Source: Urechis unicinctus (lineage: Eukaryota > Annelida > Polychaeta > Xenopneusta > Urechidae). From it: DNA of 64,000 bases. Below, in pieces: positions 1 through 12,177 of this stretch. The position numbers and the translations under genes are program-made. The stretch is from positions 1,688,504-1,752,503 of the forward strand of contig CM067349.1 of assembly GCA_034190875.2 (NCBI GenBank), given 5' to 3'. The notes beneath the pieces are model-generated. The model was not told the origin of the DNA. It did not search any database and was given only the letters and a program-made list of their open reading frames with translations. How positions within the stretch are numbered: position 1 is the stretch's first letter; every line of letters begins with the position of its first letter.

Positions 1-46
1 AGTATTGTCAGAATATTTGACTGGGGTGATTGTTGTACTTGTACAG

Positions 47-2701
47 ACGTGGGCAGAAGGCTGCTTGCAGATCTTCTACTCGCTGGGACCAGGATGGGGC
101 TGCCTCATAAGCATGTCTAGCTACAACAAGTTTACGAACGACTGTTTCAGGTAAGCACCACTCAGAATTCAGGTTAACACCACCTAGAAGTCAAGTAAGC
201 ACCACCCACAAGACAGATAAGCATCACCCACAAGGCAGGTAAGCACCCAACAAAAACCGGGCAAGCATCACCCACAAGTCAAGTAAGCACCACTCACAAG
301 GCTGGTGAGCACCACCCACAACGCAGGTATGTACCATCCACAAGCAAAGTAAGCACTACCAACAAGCCAGGTAAACACTACCCACAAGGCAGGTAAACAC
401 CCACAAGTCAGGTAAGCACCACCCACAAATCAGTATTGCATCCGATGAAACACGCTGGTAATTGTTTGTATTATGATATAAAAATACAAAGTATAGATAT
501 GGCTGTAGAGACTTGGTTGATGTATAAAATAACATGCAATTTACGCGAATATTTTGATGCAAGGACGCTTTCCACAGAAATCGGCTGACTGTAATCTTGT
601 TCTGTTTATAAGCTAGAATTTCGGTGCGTTGAATTATTTCACCGCGGCAATCATTACTGCGTCACTTAAACAGAATTGGTTGTATGGTGCGAGTATGCAG
701 CAAGTATAGGCCACTGTGTAGTTAAATCGGGTTGCAGTTATAGAGATGTTAGATCATTACAATCAAACGACAGATTATTGCCAGTTGATGACGTTTTAAT
801 TGTTTCCTGTTGGTTTTCAGAGACTCCTTCATCGTGTGCTGTGCATGCAGTGGAACTAGTTTCTTCGCAGGCTTTGTTGTTTTCTCCATTATTGGTTTTA
901 TGGCGCAGCAAGCTGGCCAGACAGTGGACCAAGTGGTCACGTCTGGACCCGGCCTGGCCTTTATCGTGTACCCAGAGGCCATATCTAAACTGCCTATCTC
1001 GCCATTCTGGGCCGTGTGTTTCTTCCTTATGTTACTGACCATTGGTCTCGACAGCCAGGTGTGTCATATTATTATCCATAAGACTCGCATTTGACGCCCT
1101 GTTATTTGAATGCAACGACAATTTGAGTCTACCAACTGCGAGTGTGTGGCATTCCATCATATGATATAATGTCAACTCACCATATAACACACAAGTGATA
1201 GTGTGCCGTTAACCGCCATACTTACCTAACCCGACCTTTTTCTTATATAATACCAACCAACATAATTTATTCTATTTATACCCATTCGTGTATGATGTTC
1301 ACATGCTGCTGTGTCGTCAATTCCAATACGTTCGATTGTTCTTGCTCAGATGTGTACCCTTGAAGCGGTGGTGAACTGCTGTGTCGATCTGTTCCCGAAA
1401 GTCCTTCTTCGTCATAAGACAGCATTCACAGGAGCCGTCAGTTTTGTCATGTTTTGCATAGGATTGCTTCTAGTAAGCAGGGTACGTCTTTTATATAAGC
1501 CCATCGCCAGATGTTGGGTTCTTCGAATGTTGTGTTATCCATGATGGAGTATATAATTGCGTGTGTATGGGATGTTGACTTTGTATAGGCTGGGATGTAC
1601 ATTTTCTTCATCTTAGACTGGTATGCGGCAGCTTTCTCAATCATGCTCATAGGCCTTCTTGAGAGTCTCGTTCTCTCCTGGATCTATGGTAAGCCAATAA
1701 AAACTGACTAACATCCCATACAATATGTTTATCATTGTTTCGTTGATTCATCGCATTCTTTCTAATGTGAATTGTCCAGCTCTTAGTTGGTATAATATGT
1801 TGTCTCATTAGTGTTCTTTGTGTGAAATCTACTAAAATTGACCCGCTGCATCCAGGTTTTGACCGGCTTTACTACGAGATGGAGATGATGCTGGGCTACA
1901 GACCGTCTGTTGTGTGGAAGGCCTTCTGGGGTGTGGTGACACCTTTACTACTCCTTGTAAGTGATCCCTGTACACACCGTACAGCGCCCTACAATGCTGT
2001 TTATATTCTGTGTGTAGTAGAAGTCTTATTGTATATGATACTACATAATCGTGTGTGACGTGTTCATTGAAACGTTACTATTTTGCTTCATTCCCCTTGG
2101 GGTTAATCTGTGGGCGCATGGTGCAATATGAAAACACCTTGTGTGATTTCGTTGGTTGCATTTTCAGCTGCGCCAAAGTATTTGATAAACTATTGCGTAA
2201 TATGTATCAAATATCAGCCTGGTTCGTTTACGACAGGCAATCCTTATCTACAACATGGCTGAATTGTCTCCTCCCAAATACGGAGACTATGAGTACCCCG
2301 GATGGGCGCGAGGCCTCGGCCTTGTCGTGTCCATGTTGTCAGTGGTTCCAATTCCTGGCTACATAATATACGCATTGTATAGAGGAGAAGGACCCCTCGT
2401 GCAAGTAAATATTTTTATGTACTTCTGGTATAGCTATATTGGGAAATGCTTTGGAAAAGTATTGATCGATTTCGCCATTCACATTTGATGTAAACAAAAC
2501 AAAAACCCACAATTTTAGCACCTGCTCTTTGTTCGCTGATATCACCCTGAATAATAAACTTGCGGTTTTCAGAGAGTTCGGCGACTGCTCCCACCTGAGG
2601 CGGACTGGGGACCTGCTGTAGAACCTTACCGAACTCAATATAAGTACTGGAAAACCGGCCACCCAACCAAGAGTCACCAAAAGAGTCTGTTGTCGCAGTG
2701 A
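47..2701 (+). CDS. SLC6-family Na+/Cl- dependent transporter, C-terminal half (5' end outside window)
   Basis: This is the 3' part of a plasma-membrane symporter that takes up an amino acid or neurotransmitter with Na+ and Cl-. Seven exons fit: 47-150, 821-1058, 1350-1481, 1589-1688, 1856-1956, 2237-2404 and 2573-2701. All have AG/GT borders and compatible phases, giving 323 residues and a TGA stop. Visible landmarks are SLGPGWG (unwound TM6), [30 protein letters not shown] (TM7), [12 protein letters not shown], the Na2 motif GLDS (TM8), the EMMLGYRP loop, and YPGWA before TM12. The spacing from TM11 'TP' to the next conserved block matches glycine transporters residue for residue. LDSQ rather than LDSS favours the GABA/glycine/amino-acid branch over monoamine carriers. 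One oddity is that the TM7 Asn that binds Na+ at site 1 is Cys here. The substrate cannot be told. TM1-5 must lie upstream of the window. Confidence 0.93.
148..432 (+). repeat. 22-bp minisatellite starting at a splice donor
   Basis: About 12-13 imperfect copies of a 22-bp unit fill the start of the intron after the first SLC6 exon. The unit contains CAGGTAAGCACCAC, and the first copy is the exon's own donor (exon end CAG at 148-150, GTAAGC from 151). Several later copies keep CAGGTAAG or AAGTAAG. Confidence 0.9.
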
Positions 2702-2871
2702 ATACTGTGGCGATCAACAGATGGTCTAAGATGATTGATTATGCAACCACCATCGGCCACAACGCTACTAGAGTCACTGCTTGAATATGCAGATATATTT
2801 TTAGACAAACGCCGTACATTAAGGGATTGTTGTCTGTATTTACGTAACAGTTGATTTTGATATTTTATGAA

Positions 2872-2945
2872 TATATCCGGAATGATTTGAACACCAGACT
2901 CTCTTATCGAAGGCAAGAGCTACACCACCGTGCCATATCCCTTTA
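2872..2945 (-). repeat. tRNA-derived SINE head or tRNA pseudogene
   Basis: Read on the minus strand, the stretch has an A-box-like GGTGTAGCTCTTG followed about 25-30 bases later by a B-box-like GTGTTCAAATC, the spacing of an RNA polymerase III internal promoter. A clean cloverleaf with matching acceptor arms is not obvious, so a SINE head or a dead tRNA is more likely than a working gene. Confidence 0.45.
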
Positions 2946-3089
2946 TATCGTTCAGTAGTGTGTTTCATGTTTGTGATGATTTCACAGTACTGTTGTGTTA
3001 CAAAGAGCGCAGAACGCAGGTTTAGTTTGACCTTGGTCTTAAACTAGAGTCAAGGTCGTCGTAAATGTGAACATTGTCAGTGGTCTTCA

Positions 3090-4090
3090 TTAAACCATGA
3101 TCATCTTCTGATGGTAAATCAACTGGAAAATCATATTCCAGAATCATAGCACATAACCTCATTAATGCATTCAAGGAGAGTTTAGCTTATTTCAACTGGG
3201 ACCATATATTGAATTCTAAGGACACCCAGGTAGCGTTAAGTAGTTTCCTTGGGATTATACAAAAGCACTACAATGCCGCATTCTCTATTCGTCTCGTTAA
3301 AACTATCCAAAGTCAACGCTTATCTTGTCTTACAGAATGTCTCGCACCAATAACTTATAACGAAAATCAGTAAAAGCTGCGTCGTTCTGAAAAGAATTTT
3401 TACCAATTAAAGTAAGACTTATCTAGATCAGATTTAAAAGGCTCATGGAAAGTATTAACATGTTTGACGGGTATAACATATGGCATTATAAACAATGATA
3501 CTTTTCGTAATAAATTGCGTGCTTGAAAGTGACATTGATTCGCAAAAACATACAGATTATATGAATAAGCATAACAGAAATACTTTTTCTGAAGCCTACT
3601 GGCAAATGAAAGTTACACAAACACTCCTGGGTCTCAGTAAGGGTGGTTGCGATTGGGATGGAAGCCAAACTATGATCTCAAGAGAAATAGGTAAATCAAT
3701 GGCAGCCCCTCTTACGCATATTATAAATTTATCACTCGACCAGGCAATTTTGCCATCCGAACTCAAATTCGCAAGAGTAGTTCCAATTCACAAAATTGGA
3801 GATGCTATAATCATGAATCACTACAAGCCATTTTTTTGATTGGCCGTATTTTCAAAAATATGTGAAAAGTTATTTGTGAAGAGACTCAAACTGTTTGTAC
3901 CAAATACTAACGAATTGCAAGTTTGGATTTCCTTCGACATGGATGTCTCTCTACTACAAAATAGTCAGTAAAGAATACTTTCTTGGAATTATCATTGATT
4001 TTATCCAAGCATTCGATGCAGTCAATGCACTTTCTTGTTTGAAACACCTGATACATGAAGAATGTGAAGGAGCATATTACCAATAAGTCA
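3090..4090 (+). mobile_element. Decayed LINE (jockey/CR1-like non-LTR retrotransposon) fragment
   Basis: Pieces of the linker and reverse transcriptase of a non-LTR retrotransposon can be read in order. Near 3180-3300 there is FNWDHILNSKDTQ...FLGIIQKHYNAAF, typical of the stretch between endonuclease and RT. At 3690-3830 there is IGKSMAAPLTHIINLSL followed by LKFARVVPIHKIGD, and next VFSKICEKLFVKRL. At about 3985-4030 there is IIIDFIQAFDAVN, corresponding to the 'DLSKAFDTVNH' RT block. Several frame changes and stops separate the pieces. The catalytic YxDD block and the 3' end are absent, so this is a dead internal fragment. It begins about 400 bp downstream of the SLC6 stop codon. Confidence 0.8.
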
Positions 4091-4182
4091 CTGCTCCCTT
4101 TGTCACTATTTAGGTATGTTGATATATTGGCATATATATGCTTAGATATATGTATATATGTATGTATTAGACAATAAGCATG

Positions 4183-4350
4183 ATAATCATTGTTATATCA
4201 TTATCATCATTATCACTTCAATTACTAATCGCGATCTTCTCAACTATCATTACCATCATACTTCTTCATAGTCATCATCATAATCGTCATCACAACAATC
4301 AGTTGATATTACTAATTATGGTTTGTTCAGTTATCATCACCATCATCCTA
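4183..4350 (+). repeat. ATC/ATT-rich low-complexity tract
   Basis: This stretch is made of short TCATTATCATCA-type runs (trinucleotide-like simple sequence). It encodes nothing recognisable. From here to about 5040 I see no gene or element. Confidence 0.6.
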
Positions 4351-5039
4351 GAAGTAATTTGTAATGTCTGTGATGACTTCAGGTACATTGTGTTTTTGAT
4401 GACATTGATGATCGAATACAATGCATAATTGTTCGTAAAGTTCACCCATTAGAGAATGGGCCTCATGTTGCTAGGTTGAACCTTCAGATATTTCCACATT
4501 CACTTGCGAGCGTACTAAGCATTGTTTTGGCAGTCTCATAAATACCCTGTAGCTGCCATAAGCCACTATGGTCGGCTTTCTATCCACATTCAAGGATTTA
4601 TTGCTGCGCGTTTTCTAATATGTAATAGATTCCTGCATAAAGTTGTTATTATGTTTGATGGAAACTAGTATTCAGCAGAAATTGTGGTATCTCAGTCGTC
4701 TGTATGACTTAGTACATGTGGGTCATTCGTTGTTGGTTGCTAATTACAGCCATTTATCTATATCCAAAATCTGGTTTTGTTAGAGCCAATCATATAAGAA
4801 ACAACACTAGAATGATTTAAGAAGACCAAACTCGATATTTAAGGTTCGGTGTTTTTAAAGAAGGCTCGCATGATCAGAAAGCCGCTATTGATCGCATTTG
4901 CAGGATGAGTAGCTGTGATGGTTACACGAAATGATGATGGATAACTATGGTAAGACGCCATACCATGAGGTCTGTACAGAAAAAGACCCCACCCGAAGAA
5001 ATCAGAACAATTGATATTCCACCTCCCCATTAAATGAGA

Positions 5040-6650
5040 ATAATCGTTTATTTACTCAATTTGTATATATACCAGTAATGTGTTCACATCGTTTATTTAC
5101 TCAATCTGTATATATACCAGTAATGTTCTTTCAACTTAAGAAGGTTGCTCAGTCATGAGAAAAGCTATGGATAGAAACGCCTTGTTCCACGTCGCGTTAG
5201 TCAAGCTGCTAGTGTACCTTGAAAAGTATGTCCTTATCAATTGTGTATTGCCTGATTATTTAACTTTGCCGCGCAAAAGTGCCCTCTTTATGCTGTAAGC
5301 ACCATGCCTAAAATGAAACCTAGCTGAAACACTTAAAATTCCTTCCGTAGTAGGGCGGACAGTCCTCAATCAATCTTCTTGATAGACTTGGCCGTCATCT
5401 GTAGCAGGCCCACCACATCCCGATTGGAAAAATGCAGACTGCTGCATGATCACTCCTTTGACGTATTGGTCCATAATCGATGTATTCCAGTTAACGGTGA
5501 GTGGACTGCTGTGGGATTTGTTAGTGGTGGTACTGATTGTACCGGCGTGAGACAGGTCAATGATATACCATGGGTTCAATGTAACTAGGAAAGCACCAGC
5601 ATTAATTACGCCCATCAAGCTTCCTCAATGCTTATCACCAGAGTGAGCGTTTAGTACTGGCAACATCACATCAAACTGTCTGTTACCTATTTGTGCGTTT
5701 ATTGTTAAATAATCGACATTAATTTCTATAACCCTTTTGCGCGTCCATTACTGTGCAAGAAGGAAACATCACATTCCTGGCGTCAGTTACGCTACACATC
5801 AGAAGTAATCCTTGAGAGACAATAATTATAGCTCTTTGATTCCCTTGCCATTGCCGCTACTGTTGGTGCTGTTGCACTTCTGCTGTTCTTGCTGCCTCTG
5901 TTTTTTTTTGCTCAGTTACACAATTGAACACAACTTTCAGGATTTTATTATAGTCGCAGGCAAACACTCACTTCGCTGTCAGTCATATTGTTGTGATATT
6001 GAATTTGTCATGTAATATGCCTGGTGCAGATTGCTCAGCTTATTGGTCATGTTATGTACTAAGCAGGTGGAATAAGTCAAAAGCGGAAATGGTTTTCAGT
6101 GAGACCATTTTCTCGTAAAACAAACAGTTCATGCATCAATTTGTTATTTATTGTGATCTTGGATACCATGTCCATTAAGAATTTGTTTGACGCATATGCC
6201 ATTTAGTGGGTTGAATTACTATGATTGACTGGATAAGAGGACAACCCGTTCCCGGATGCACATGCTAATGGATTAGGACAAATATATACAGCATATGGGA
6301 TACCTGCTTGGCAGTAATCAATCACTATGTTGCCAGTCCATTTCACCGCGTTTATCCTGATGGTTGTCTTAACGTGTCATGCGTAATGGCGCGGCAGCGT
6401 TATTATACGTTGATTTCGGGCGTGTTGACCAAGAATCCTGAGGTTATGTGTTTGTAGAGGATGTGGTGCTGGTTAATTCATGAGAGTATTGTGAGAAGCT
6501 CTAGGGAGATGAGACACGGAGCAAATGACCAATGGCGTAGTGGCTCCTGTATAATGATGAGATGAGAGACTGTAACAATATCCTATAGTGGCTTCTACAA
6601 TAACTGTGTGTGGATCTCATTAGTAAATCATTATTCGAATTAGCCTCGTT
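5040..6650 (+). repeat. Dispersed repeat R1, copy 1
   Basis: This block shares blocks of sequence, in the same order, with 32190-33480 and, for a short part near 5925-6030, with 17450-17600. Shared phrases include CAATGCTTATCACC (5628 and 32359), GAGTGAGCGTTTAGTACTGG (5642 and 32374) and CACTATGTTGCC (6322 and 33110). No protein is recognisable. A 40-45-bp direct duplication (5046-5090 and 5091-5127) lies at its start. It may be a non-autonomous transposon; its ends are not defined. Confidence 0.65.
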
Positions 6651-6715
6651 GAAGCAAGAGCATACTTTGTAATTTTATCAAATCCTATAGTGAATGCTTC
6701 TACATTTGCGTTCGT

Positions 6716-6717
<2 letters not shown>

Positions 6718-6759
<42 letters not shown>

Positions 6760-6870
6760 AACTGTGTGTGGATCTCATTAATAAATCATTATCTCGAATC
6801 TCTCGTTGAAGCAAGAGAAATGATCTTGGCTCTCTCTCTACTCTTCTCTCTCACAAACTGCTGTCTCTCT

Positions 6871-6923
<53 letters not shown>
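6718..6923 (+). repeat. (CT)n arrays
   Basis: Two runs of CT dinucleotides (about 6718-6756 and 6871-6923) flank a unique spacer that partly repeats sequence just upstream (GTGTGTGGATCTCATTA at 6606 and again at 6764). This points to a local duplication. From 6930 to about 7300 nothing else is recognised. Confidence 0.85.
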
Positions 6924-6925
<2 letters not shown>

Positions 6926-7448
6926 ACCTAGGACTCCCCAGTCTTCATAAGTCCGAGGGTAAAATTTTACCTGTGACACCAAATTTTCAGGCGTGTTAAA
7001 ATCTCTTGTTCTTACTCGATGCGTTAGCTACAACTAGCTCCCACTCTCAGTTTATAGCAACGCCAAGAGGGCTCACTTCGAGTGGCTCTGCGCTATTCGC
7101 TTCGCTAATCATAATACACTGCAATTGCTGGTTGGCGCTACCGTAACACAAACAAAATCGCATGGGAATACTAGGTTGACGTAACCAGCTGGTAACTGTG
7201 ATTGATGAGAGTGGGTAAAATGTCGTTGTGCAGAAGTAGTATATATAATAGTAGTTCTGGTCACCTTACTTTATTCAACTAACGGGCATCAGTTCCGCTT
7301 ATACAGGATTTTAGCTTCCTGTGTTATCTACGATCACCCCAACAGGGCTACGCAGGTCGGGTCCGACCCCTAACGGGCCCGACTCCGCCATGTTAGTTTG
7401 CTGGTAAATTCACGTGAACATAGGCCAAGGGGTCAATCACAAACGGAT

Positions 7449-7937
7449 CTATGAATGTTTTGCTACGCGGATGGCTCTCCTTGGTGCTGCGGAGCCCCTG
7501 GCCTTTGGTTTTGCATCCTTTCTCGGTCTCGAGGGCGGCGTTTCATCTGTATGGATTTCTTTAGCTCTGGCATCTCCTATATTGTATTTGCATCTTGCTT
7601 GCCAGATAGACAGACGTTTTCGCACACCTTCTTGATCACTTTCTAACAGCACAGTGTTTATAATAGTATATATATTTTCTACGGGTGCAGTACTTCAACA
7701 GTGCCTTATATTTTATTCAGAATTTCACAAGCTCGTGGCCTGCATCTTCCATTCGCTGACAAGCCACTCTAGGTGTTTCACTCTTTCCAAAAGGTCTTCG
7801 GTTTTAGTCTCAAAATCACTGACAACCCCTCCAAGCGTGATCTCTAAATCCACTTTCTCTTCTCTCAGATGATCTACATCTAACCTCAACTCTTTTTCAC
7901 ATCCTTCAAGCTCAGCAATAAGCCCTTCTGTGTTCAT
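7449..7937 (-). pseudogene. Polinton fossil: basic and coiled-coil fragments
   Basis: Minus-strand coding at about 7725-7937 reads as a charged heptad-rich stretch (key part LREEKVDLEITLGG), consistent with a coiled coil. A basic segment lies next to it. I do not recognise a specific family. Placement in the Polinton rests on position and shared strand with other fragments at 8.3-9.4 kb. Confidence 0.35.
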
Positions 7938-8339
7938 TCTATACCTTACACCCCTTGCTTATTCAAAAGGCCGAAATGCTTTGTACTTACAGCGCTTTTA
8001 AGTCCGCGCAATGTAATCACTCTGAGTATTGAGGTGGGTCGATATCATTCACAGTCACCTGGTCTATGAAGAAGCAGGTGCACCCAATTTGTTTCTGAAT
8101 CCTCCTAATGCTTCGTCTTTTCCACGTTGGATCAGTGGGTGTTTTTCATCGATTGGTATGCTTTTAGAGATCTAGCCTTAATTTCCCCCTTCACTTGAGT
8201 ATATTTTGCGACCTCAGCTAAGACTGAACTCATGATCCGCAATATTGCCATCTTCAACTGCAATGAGCAATGGTATATTTGCTCTTCAAGAACGCTCAGC
8301 GATTTTTGCTAATACAGGCCACCTGCGCCAAGAAGACAC

Positions 8340-8600
8340 ATACCAACGGTAGCTAGTTATGAATTTTGCCAGCAATGGATATTCAACTTGGTATTCAATT
8401 TGCTCTGCGCAAGAACGCGAATCTGATCAAGTTTTTGATCTTGATGGTCAGTCGCCACTGAATTTTTTTCCAGCGATTGTAAGTAGCCCACATGCGGGCC
8501 CAGTAGCATCCAACACAGTGGCAATAGGAATTGCAATTACTTTGGACATCACACTTAGGCCACCTGCGCCAAGACACATACCAACGGTAGCTTAGCCAGT
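8340..8600 (-). pseudogene. Polinton fossil: glycine-rich hydrophobic segment
   Basis: A minus-strand stretch reads as a Gly/Ala/Val-rich hydrophobic segment (GLSVMSKVIAIPIATV) resembling the membrane-active accessory proteins encoded by many invertebrate Polinton-like elements. About 35 bp (GCCACCTGCGCCAAG and what follows) is present both near 8315 and near 8560, a small direct duplication. The family assignment is inference. Confidence 0.35.
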
Positions 8601-9164
8601 ATCGGCTGCATCCTCTGAGTTAACTGCACTTTTAGCTGTTTCTCGAGGCATTGCTTCCTAAGTCTGATCTTATTCAACCGATAATAGTGCCCTGCATTCT
8701 CATCTCAGGATATAACCGTTGTGTCGGAACGGTTGGTTGTTCGTTCATACTGAGTATATAAGTCTAAAAGTCAAGTTCAATTAGGAGTCATACTACAGCA
8801 CAAGTCGCCGCTCCGTTTGGAGTGGTTGTATAAAAGTCAATAACTTTGCGTTTTTTCAGCTGATAAGGTCGGTCTAAAGATATAACAACAGTCTGCCGGC
8901 CAGCAGGCTTACTTATCTCTACCGCTTGGTTTGTTCCATTTATAATACGAACAACACTGTTATAGTATAAATATCAACGCCCACACCAGAACACAGCCAC
9001 ATACCAATAACCTTAGCTCTTGATAGCATGATATATCCACAGCTTGAGTCTCGTAAGGTTTGACCCCTAGCCCAATCACCTAACGACCACTCATATTCTC
9101 TGTGAAAAGAGCCACTTGCTTCTGACCAAATTGTAAAGAGGGAATTCGTCTGTGAGTCTCCATG

Positions 9165-9325
9165 TTATCTCATTTCTCTGTGCTGCAGTCTATGTTTGTC
9201 ATCAACGTTCTTTGTATTAGCAGCACAGCATCATTTGGTGATGTTTGGGCTTCCAACCGACGGATTTTATTATCTGTAATTTCAAGGTTTCCAGTCATAG
9301 CAACACCATTTGTTGCCATTTTTTG
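9165..9325 (-). pseudogene. Polinton fossil: tail-fibre-like motif
   Basis: The minus strand reads MTGNLEITDNKIRRLEA followed by SPNDAVLL. This fits the 'M-x-GNL-x-[ML]-x-[GN]-N-x-I-x-x-L-x-x-P-x-x-x-x-DAV' repeat found in many phage and virus fibre or tail proteins and in some Polinton-like elements. Only one copy of the motif is visible. The function of the ancestral protein is inferred. Confidence 0.45.
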
Positions 9326-9892
9326 TGATCCACCAATATATACATAGATCTTCGTTGTATAATCAGAGAGGTCGGATTTGGTGCTCGCCGTGTTTTGTCT
9401 AGGTCCATAGATACTAGTTTTTTATTGACATCTTGTAAATGTAAGAACAATGCAAACATGAAATGCTGTGATCTGATGCTGAAGAAGGCTCAAACTCCAG
9501 TGGCCGGGTTTTAATTGGATAGTTCCTCCTTTGCCAGAATTTTCTGACCCGCATGCAATGATCAAGATTGTACCAACCCACAGTATACATGATTGACCTC
9601 AGACCTACATATAGATCGCCTGCAATGTTATCAATAGAAACCTTGCAGGGGCACAGCCTCACCGCTTTGAACATTAGACAGAGTATGGTGCATAATACAC
9701 ATAGTACTATGGACACACAAGCCTTTAGATTGAATAGGAATGGTACATACGAACCGGGCCCGCTGTACCCACCCCATGTAGCACCTGAGCAGCTGACACT
9801 TCTACTCATCCAAACATAAGCGACATTAAGCTTAACATAAGGGATGGCAAGTTCGTCAACGTAGTCTACTAGTAACTTATCTACATTCCCAG

Positions 9893-10325
9893 ATGGCTCT
9901 GGCTCGGCGATTGTTTGTGGTAAGACTGGGTGTGGACAAAACCGTCTTCGTACTCCACTTACTTAAAGGGCATATTGTGATCCTCTACCCTACCATCCGC
10001 TTCAACGAGGCCTATCAGTCGGTGTGGTCTGAATCAGAGGTGTACTTGGATGATCCCAGTGAGTGGCTCCATGACTACTTGAGAGGTTTCTACCTGAGGT
10101 ATGCACTGTACACTATTGACGTCTGCTCCGCACAAAAACTCCGGGAGCAGACTCGCTGGCTGGTGCTCTTTCACACCAAGGACCGTGACTCCTTTGAAGA
10201 CGCCCTGCTTGAGAATGGTGTTATACCGACAAGAGAGGAACTTGCTGAGTATGCCAGCTACTAGAAAAGACCAAGCACGCAAAATTGAAGGTAAAGATTA
10301 ATCAGCCTACCGCATATGCTGTTGT
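9893..10325 (+). pseudogene. Polinton fossil: packaging ATPase (FtsK/HerA type)
   Basis: The reading KTVFVLHLL near the start matches the region around the Walker A loop. It is followed by ILYPTIRFNEAYQ, WLHDYLRGF, and then LREQTRWLVLFHTKDRDSFE and ENGVIPTREEL, which are the signature C-terminal blocks of Polinton/adintovirus genome-packaging ATPases. The fragment is shorter than the family and no longer intact. It sits upstream of the integrase on the same strand, a familiar Polinton arrangement. Confidence 0.75.
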
Positions 10326-10504
10326 CTGCGATTGAAACTATCTTGCTTCTGACCAGCTGGACAGCAGCTGTGTCATTGTTAGGGTAACGGTATCATCGCA
10401 TGGTGTCGTTTCTGACTTTACCAGTTGTCTGCCACAGCTACTGGGCTTCGAAAGTATATATTAGAAACAACATGCATGGATCCTGAATTGATCACTTGAG
10501 TCTA

Positions 10505-10785
10505 CGCCCTGCAGCGCAAAGGCCCATCTCAACGAGCCCCTGAACCAGTTTTCTTCTAAAGGCCCATCTCAGCTGACGAGCCAACAATGAACCTGTTTTC
10601 TTCTAAAGGCCCATCCCTGATCTCAGCTGACCGTTTTCTTCTAAAGGCCCATCTCAGCTGACGAGCCAACAATGAACCTGTTTTCTTCTAAAGGCCCATC
10701 TCAGCTGACGTGCCAACAATGAACCTGTTTTCTTCTAAAGGCCCTTCTCAGCTGACGTGCCAACAATGAACCTGTTTTCTTCAAA
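10505..10785 (+). repeat. About 47-bp minisatellite inside the Polinton
   Basis: Five to six copies, some shortened, of a unit containing TTCTTCTAAAGGCCCATCTC and CAACAATGAACCTG lie between the ATPase and integrase remnants. From here to about 11050 I see nothing else coding. Confidence 0.9.
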
Positions 10786-11053
10786 AACTACTCATAAGAG
10801 AGATAGGCTTGCTGCGGTAACTGGGTGTGCAGTCCGGAGGACGTCTGACAATTGACCAGGTTGAATTAATAACTTATGAAGAGATATGTTTGGCAGTGAG
10901 ATTATAAGTGAGATACGAGGCATGAATGGGTGCTAGCGTGAGGTGCAAGCTTGGGCAGGCAGCTCTAGTTGGCGCAGGTCAACGGTAACTCGTGTTCATC
11001 AGCATATGTAACAATTGGTCGCATGACTCGTCGTATGCAAACCATTTAGTATA

Positions 11054-11541
11054 GTGCTAAGGGCTATTGGAAAGGAATTACAACTATCCAGAAACTGGCT
11101 GCAGCTGCGAGGGTTTTTGAGGAAGTTGTCAGGGGTGGCTAACAAAGCAAGCTATATGGCAAATCTACCTGCCAATCCCGAAACACATAACCAGGCTAAA
11201 ATTTTATGTGACCAAGCTGATCTCTTGTATCTTCCTTGAAACGCCGGACTTACAAGTACGCCTTCACAGTAGTGGACGTGTCCTCACGCTACAAAACAGC
11301 TGTACCATTGACTACAACTGAGGATACAGAGGTTGCTGGTGCACTTGGCCTCAGCTACTTTGGGCGCATAGGCGCAGTGAGCCAGCTGATGGCCAAATAT
11401 GGGGTCTCCGTCAGGCGTGGTCGTAAAGATGTCCACCGAGACCAGGCTATCATGGCACGCTTTAACGGCACTCTTGTTGAGCATATCTTTAAACACCAGT
11501 GCTACTCGGAGTTAACTTCCATCAGGGGAATGATTGACTGA
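11054..11541 (+). pseudogene. Polinton fossil: integrase (rve/DDE type)
   Basis: The blocks QADLLYLP, RRTYKYAFTVVDVSSRYKTA and VRRGRKDVHRDQAIMARFN match the Polinton-type integrase catalytic core, including the 'YKYALTVVDVASRYKEA' block and the 'H-x-D-Q-[GA]-I-[VM]-x-RFN' block. The copy is broken. The integrase inserted linear element DNA into host chromosomes; it is related to retroviral integrases. Confidence 0.85.
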
Positions 11542-12177
11542 GTGGTTTTTTTTGGGTGCAAGCAGTTGTCTCTGCAATAAACAATGAGGTGACCCACTTG
11601 ACAGGAAAAAACTCAAAGATGCTATAAACGCAAAAAAAGTACAAAAGCTTTGGTCCCAGGGTGCTAAGTAAGGCTCAAAGAGCAAAAGCTTCTCTCTGGT
11701 GTTGGCGTGCACTATCTCTACCAGACTGGAGAGCCTCAATGTCTTCCGACTTGGACCCTCTGACACATTCAGCATTTAGACTACATACACAAGAATAGTG
11801 TTATAAGTGGTAAATGACCTTGGATATTGCTGGAGAAAAGATATGGGATGAGACACGGAGTCGTTAGTCAGAAGTTCATAAACATGGGTTGTGTGTTTCA
11901 CAAAATCAACCACAGGCATGCGTATCATCTGAAAAAGAACATCCTGAATACTGCACACAACACACCATGAATCACTTGTTTTTGCCGGTAGAGCAGTCCA
12001 TTTGACCTGATGTCTACTACACAGCGTTCTGTTTCTTGTTGTAGTTTTTCATTTTAGACATATGGATCTGTATGAGAATGGCTCAACATACGAAAGCACG
12101 TGAAACCCAAAGTGATAACCTTGCAGCTCATGGGGTTAAACTGACCTACCCAGGCTCCAATACTGCACTACTAGTGA

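Noticed and set aside
9414-9809. 131-residue minus frame inside the Polinton region
   Set aside because: No match to a Polinton protein that I can recognise on either strand; not called as a separate part.
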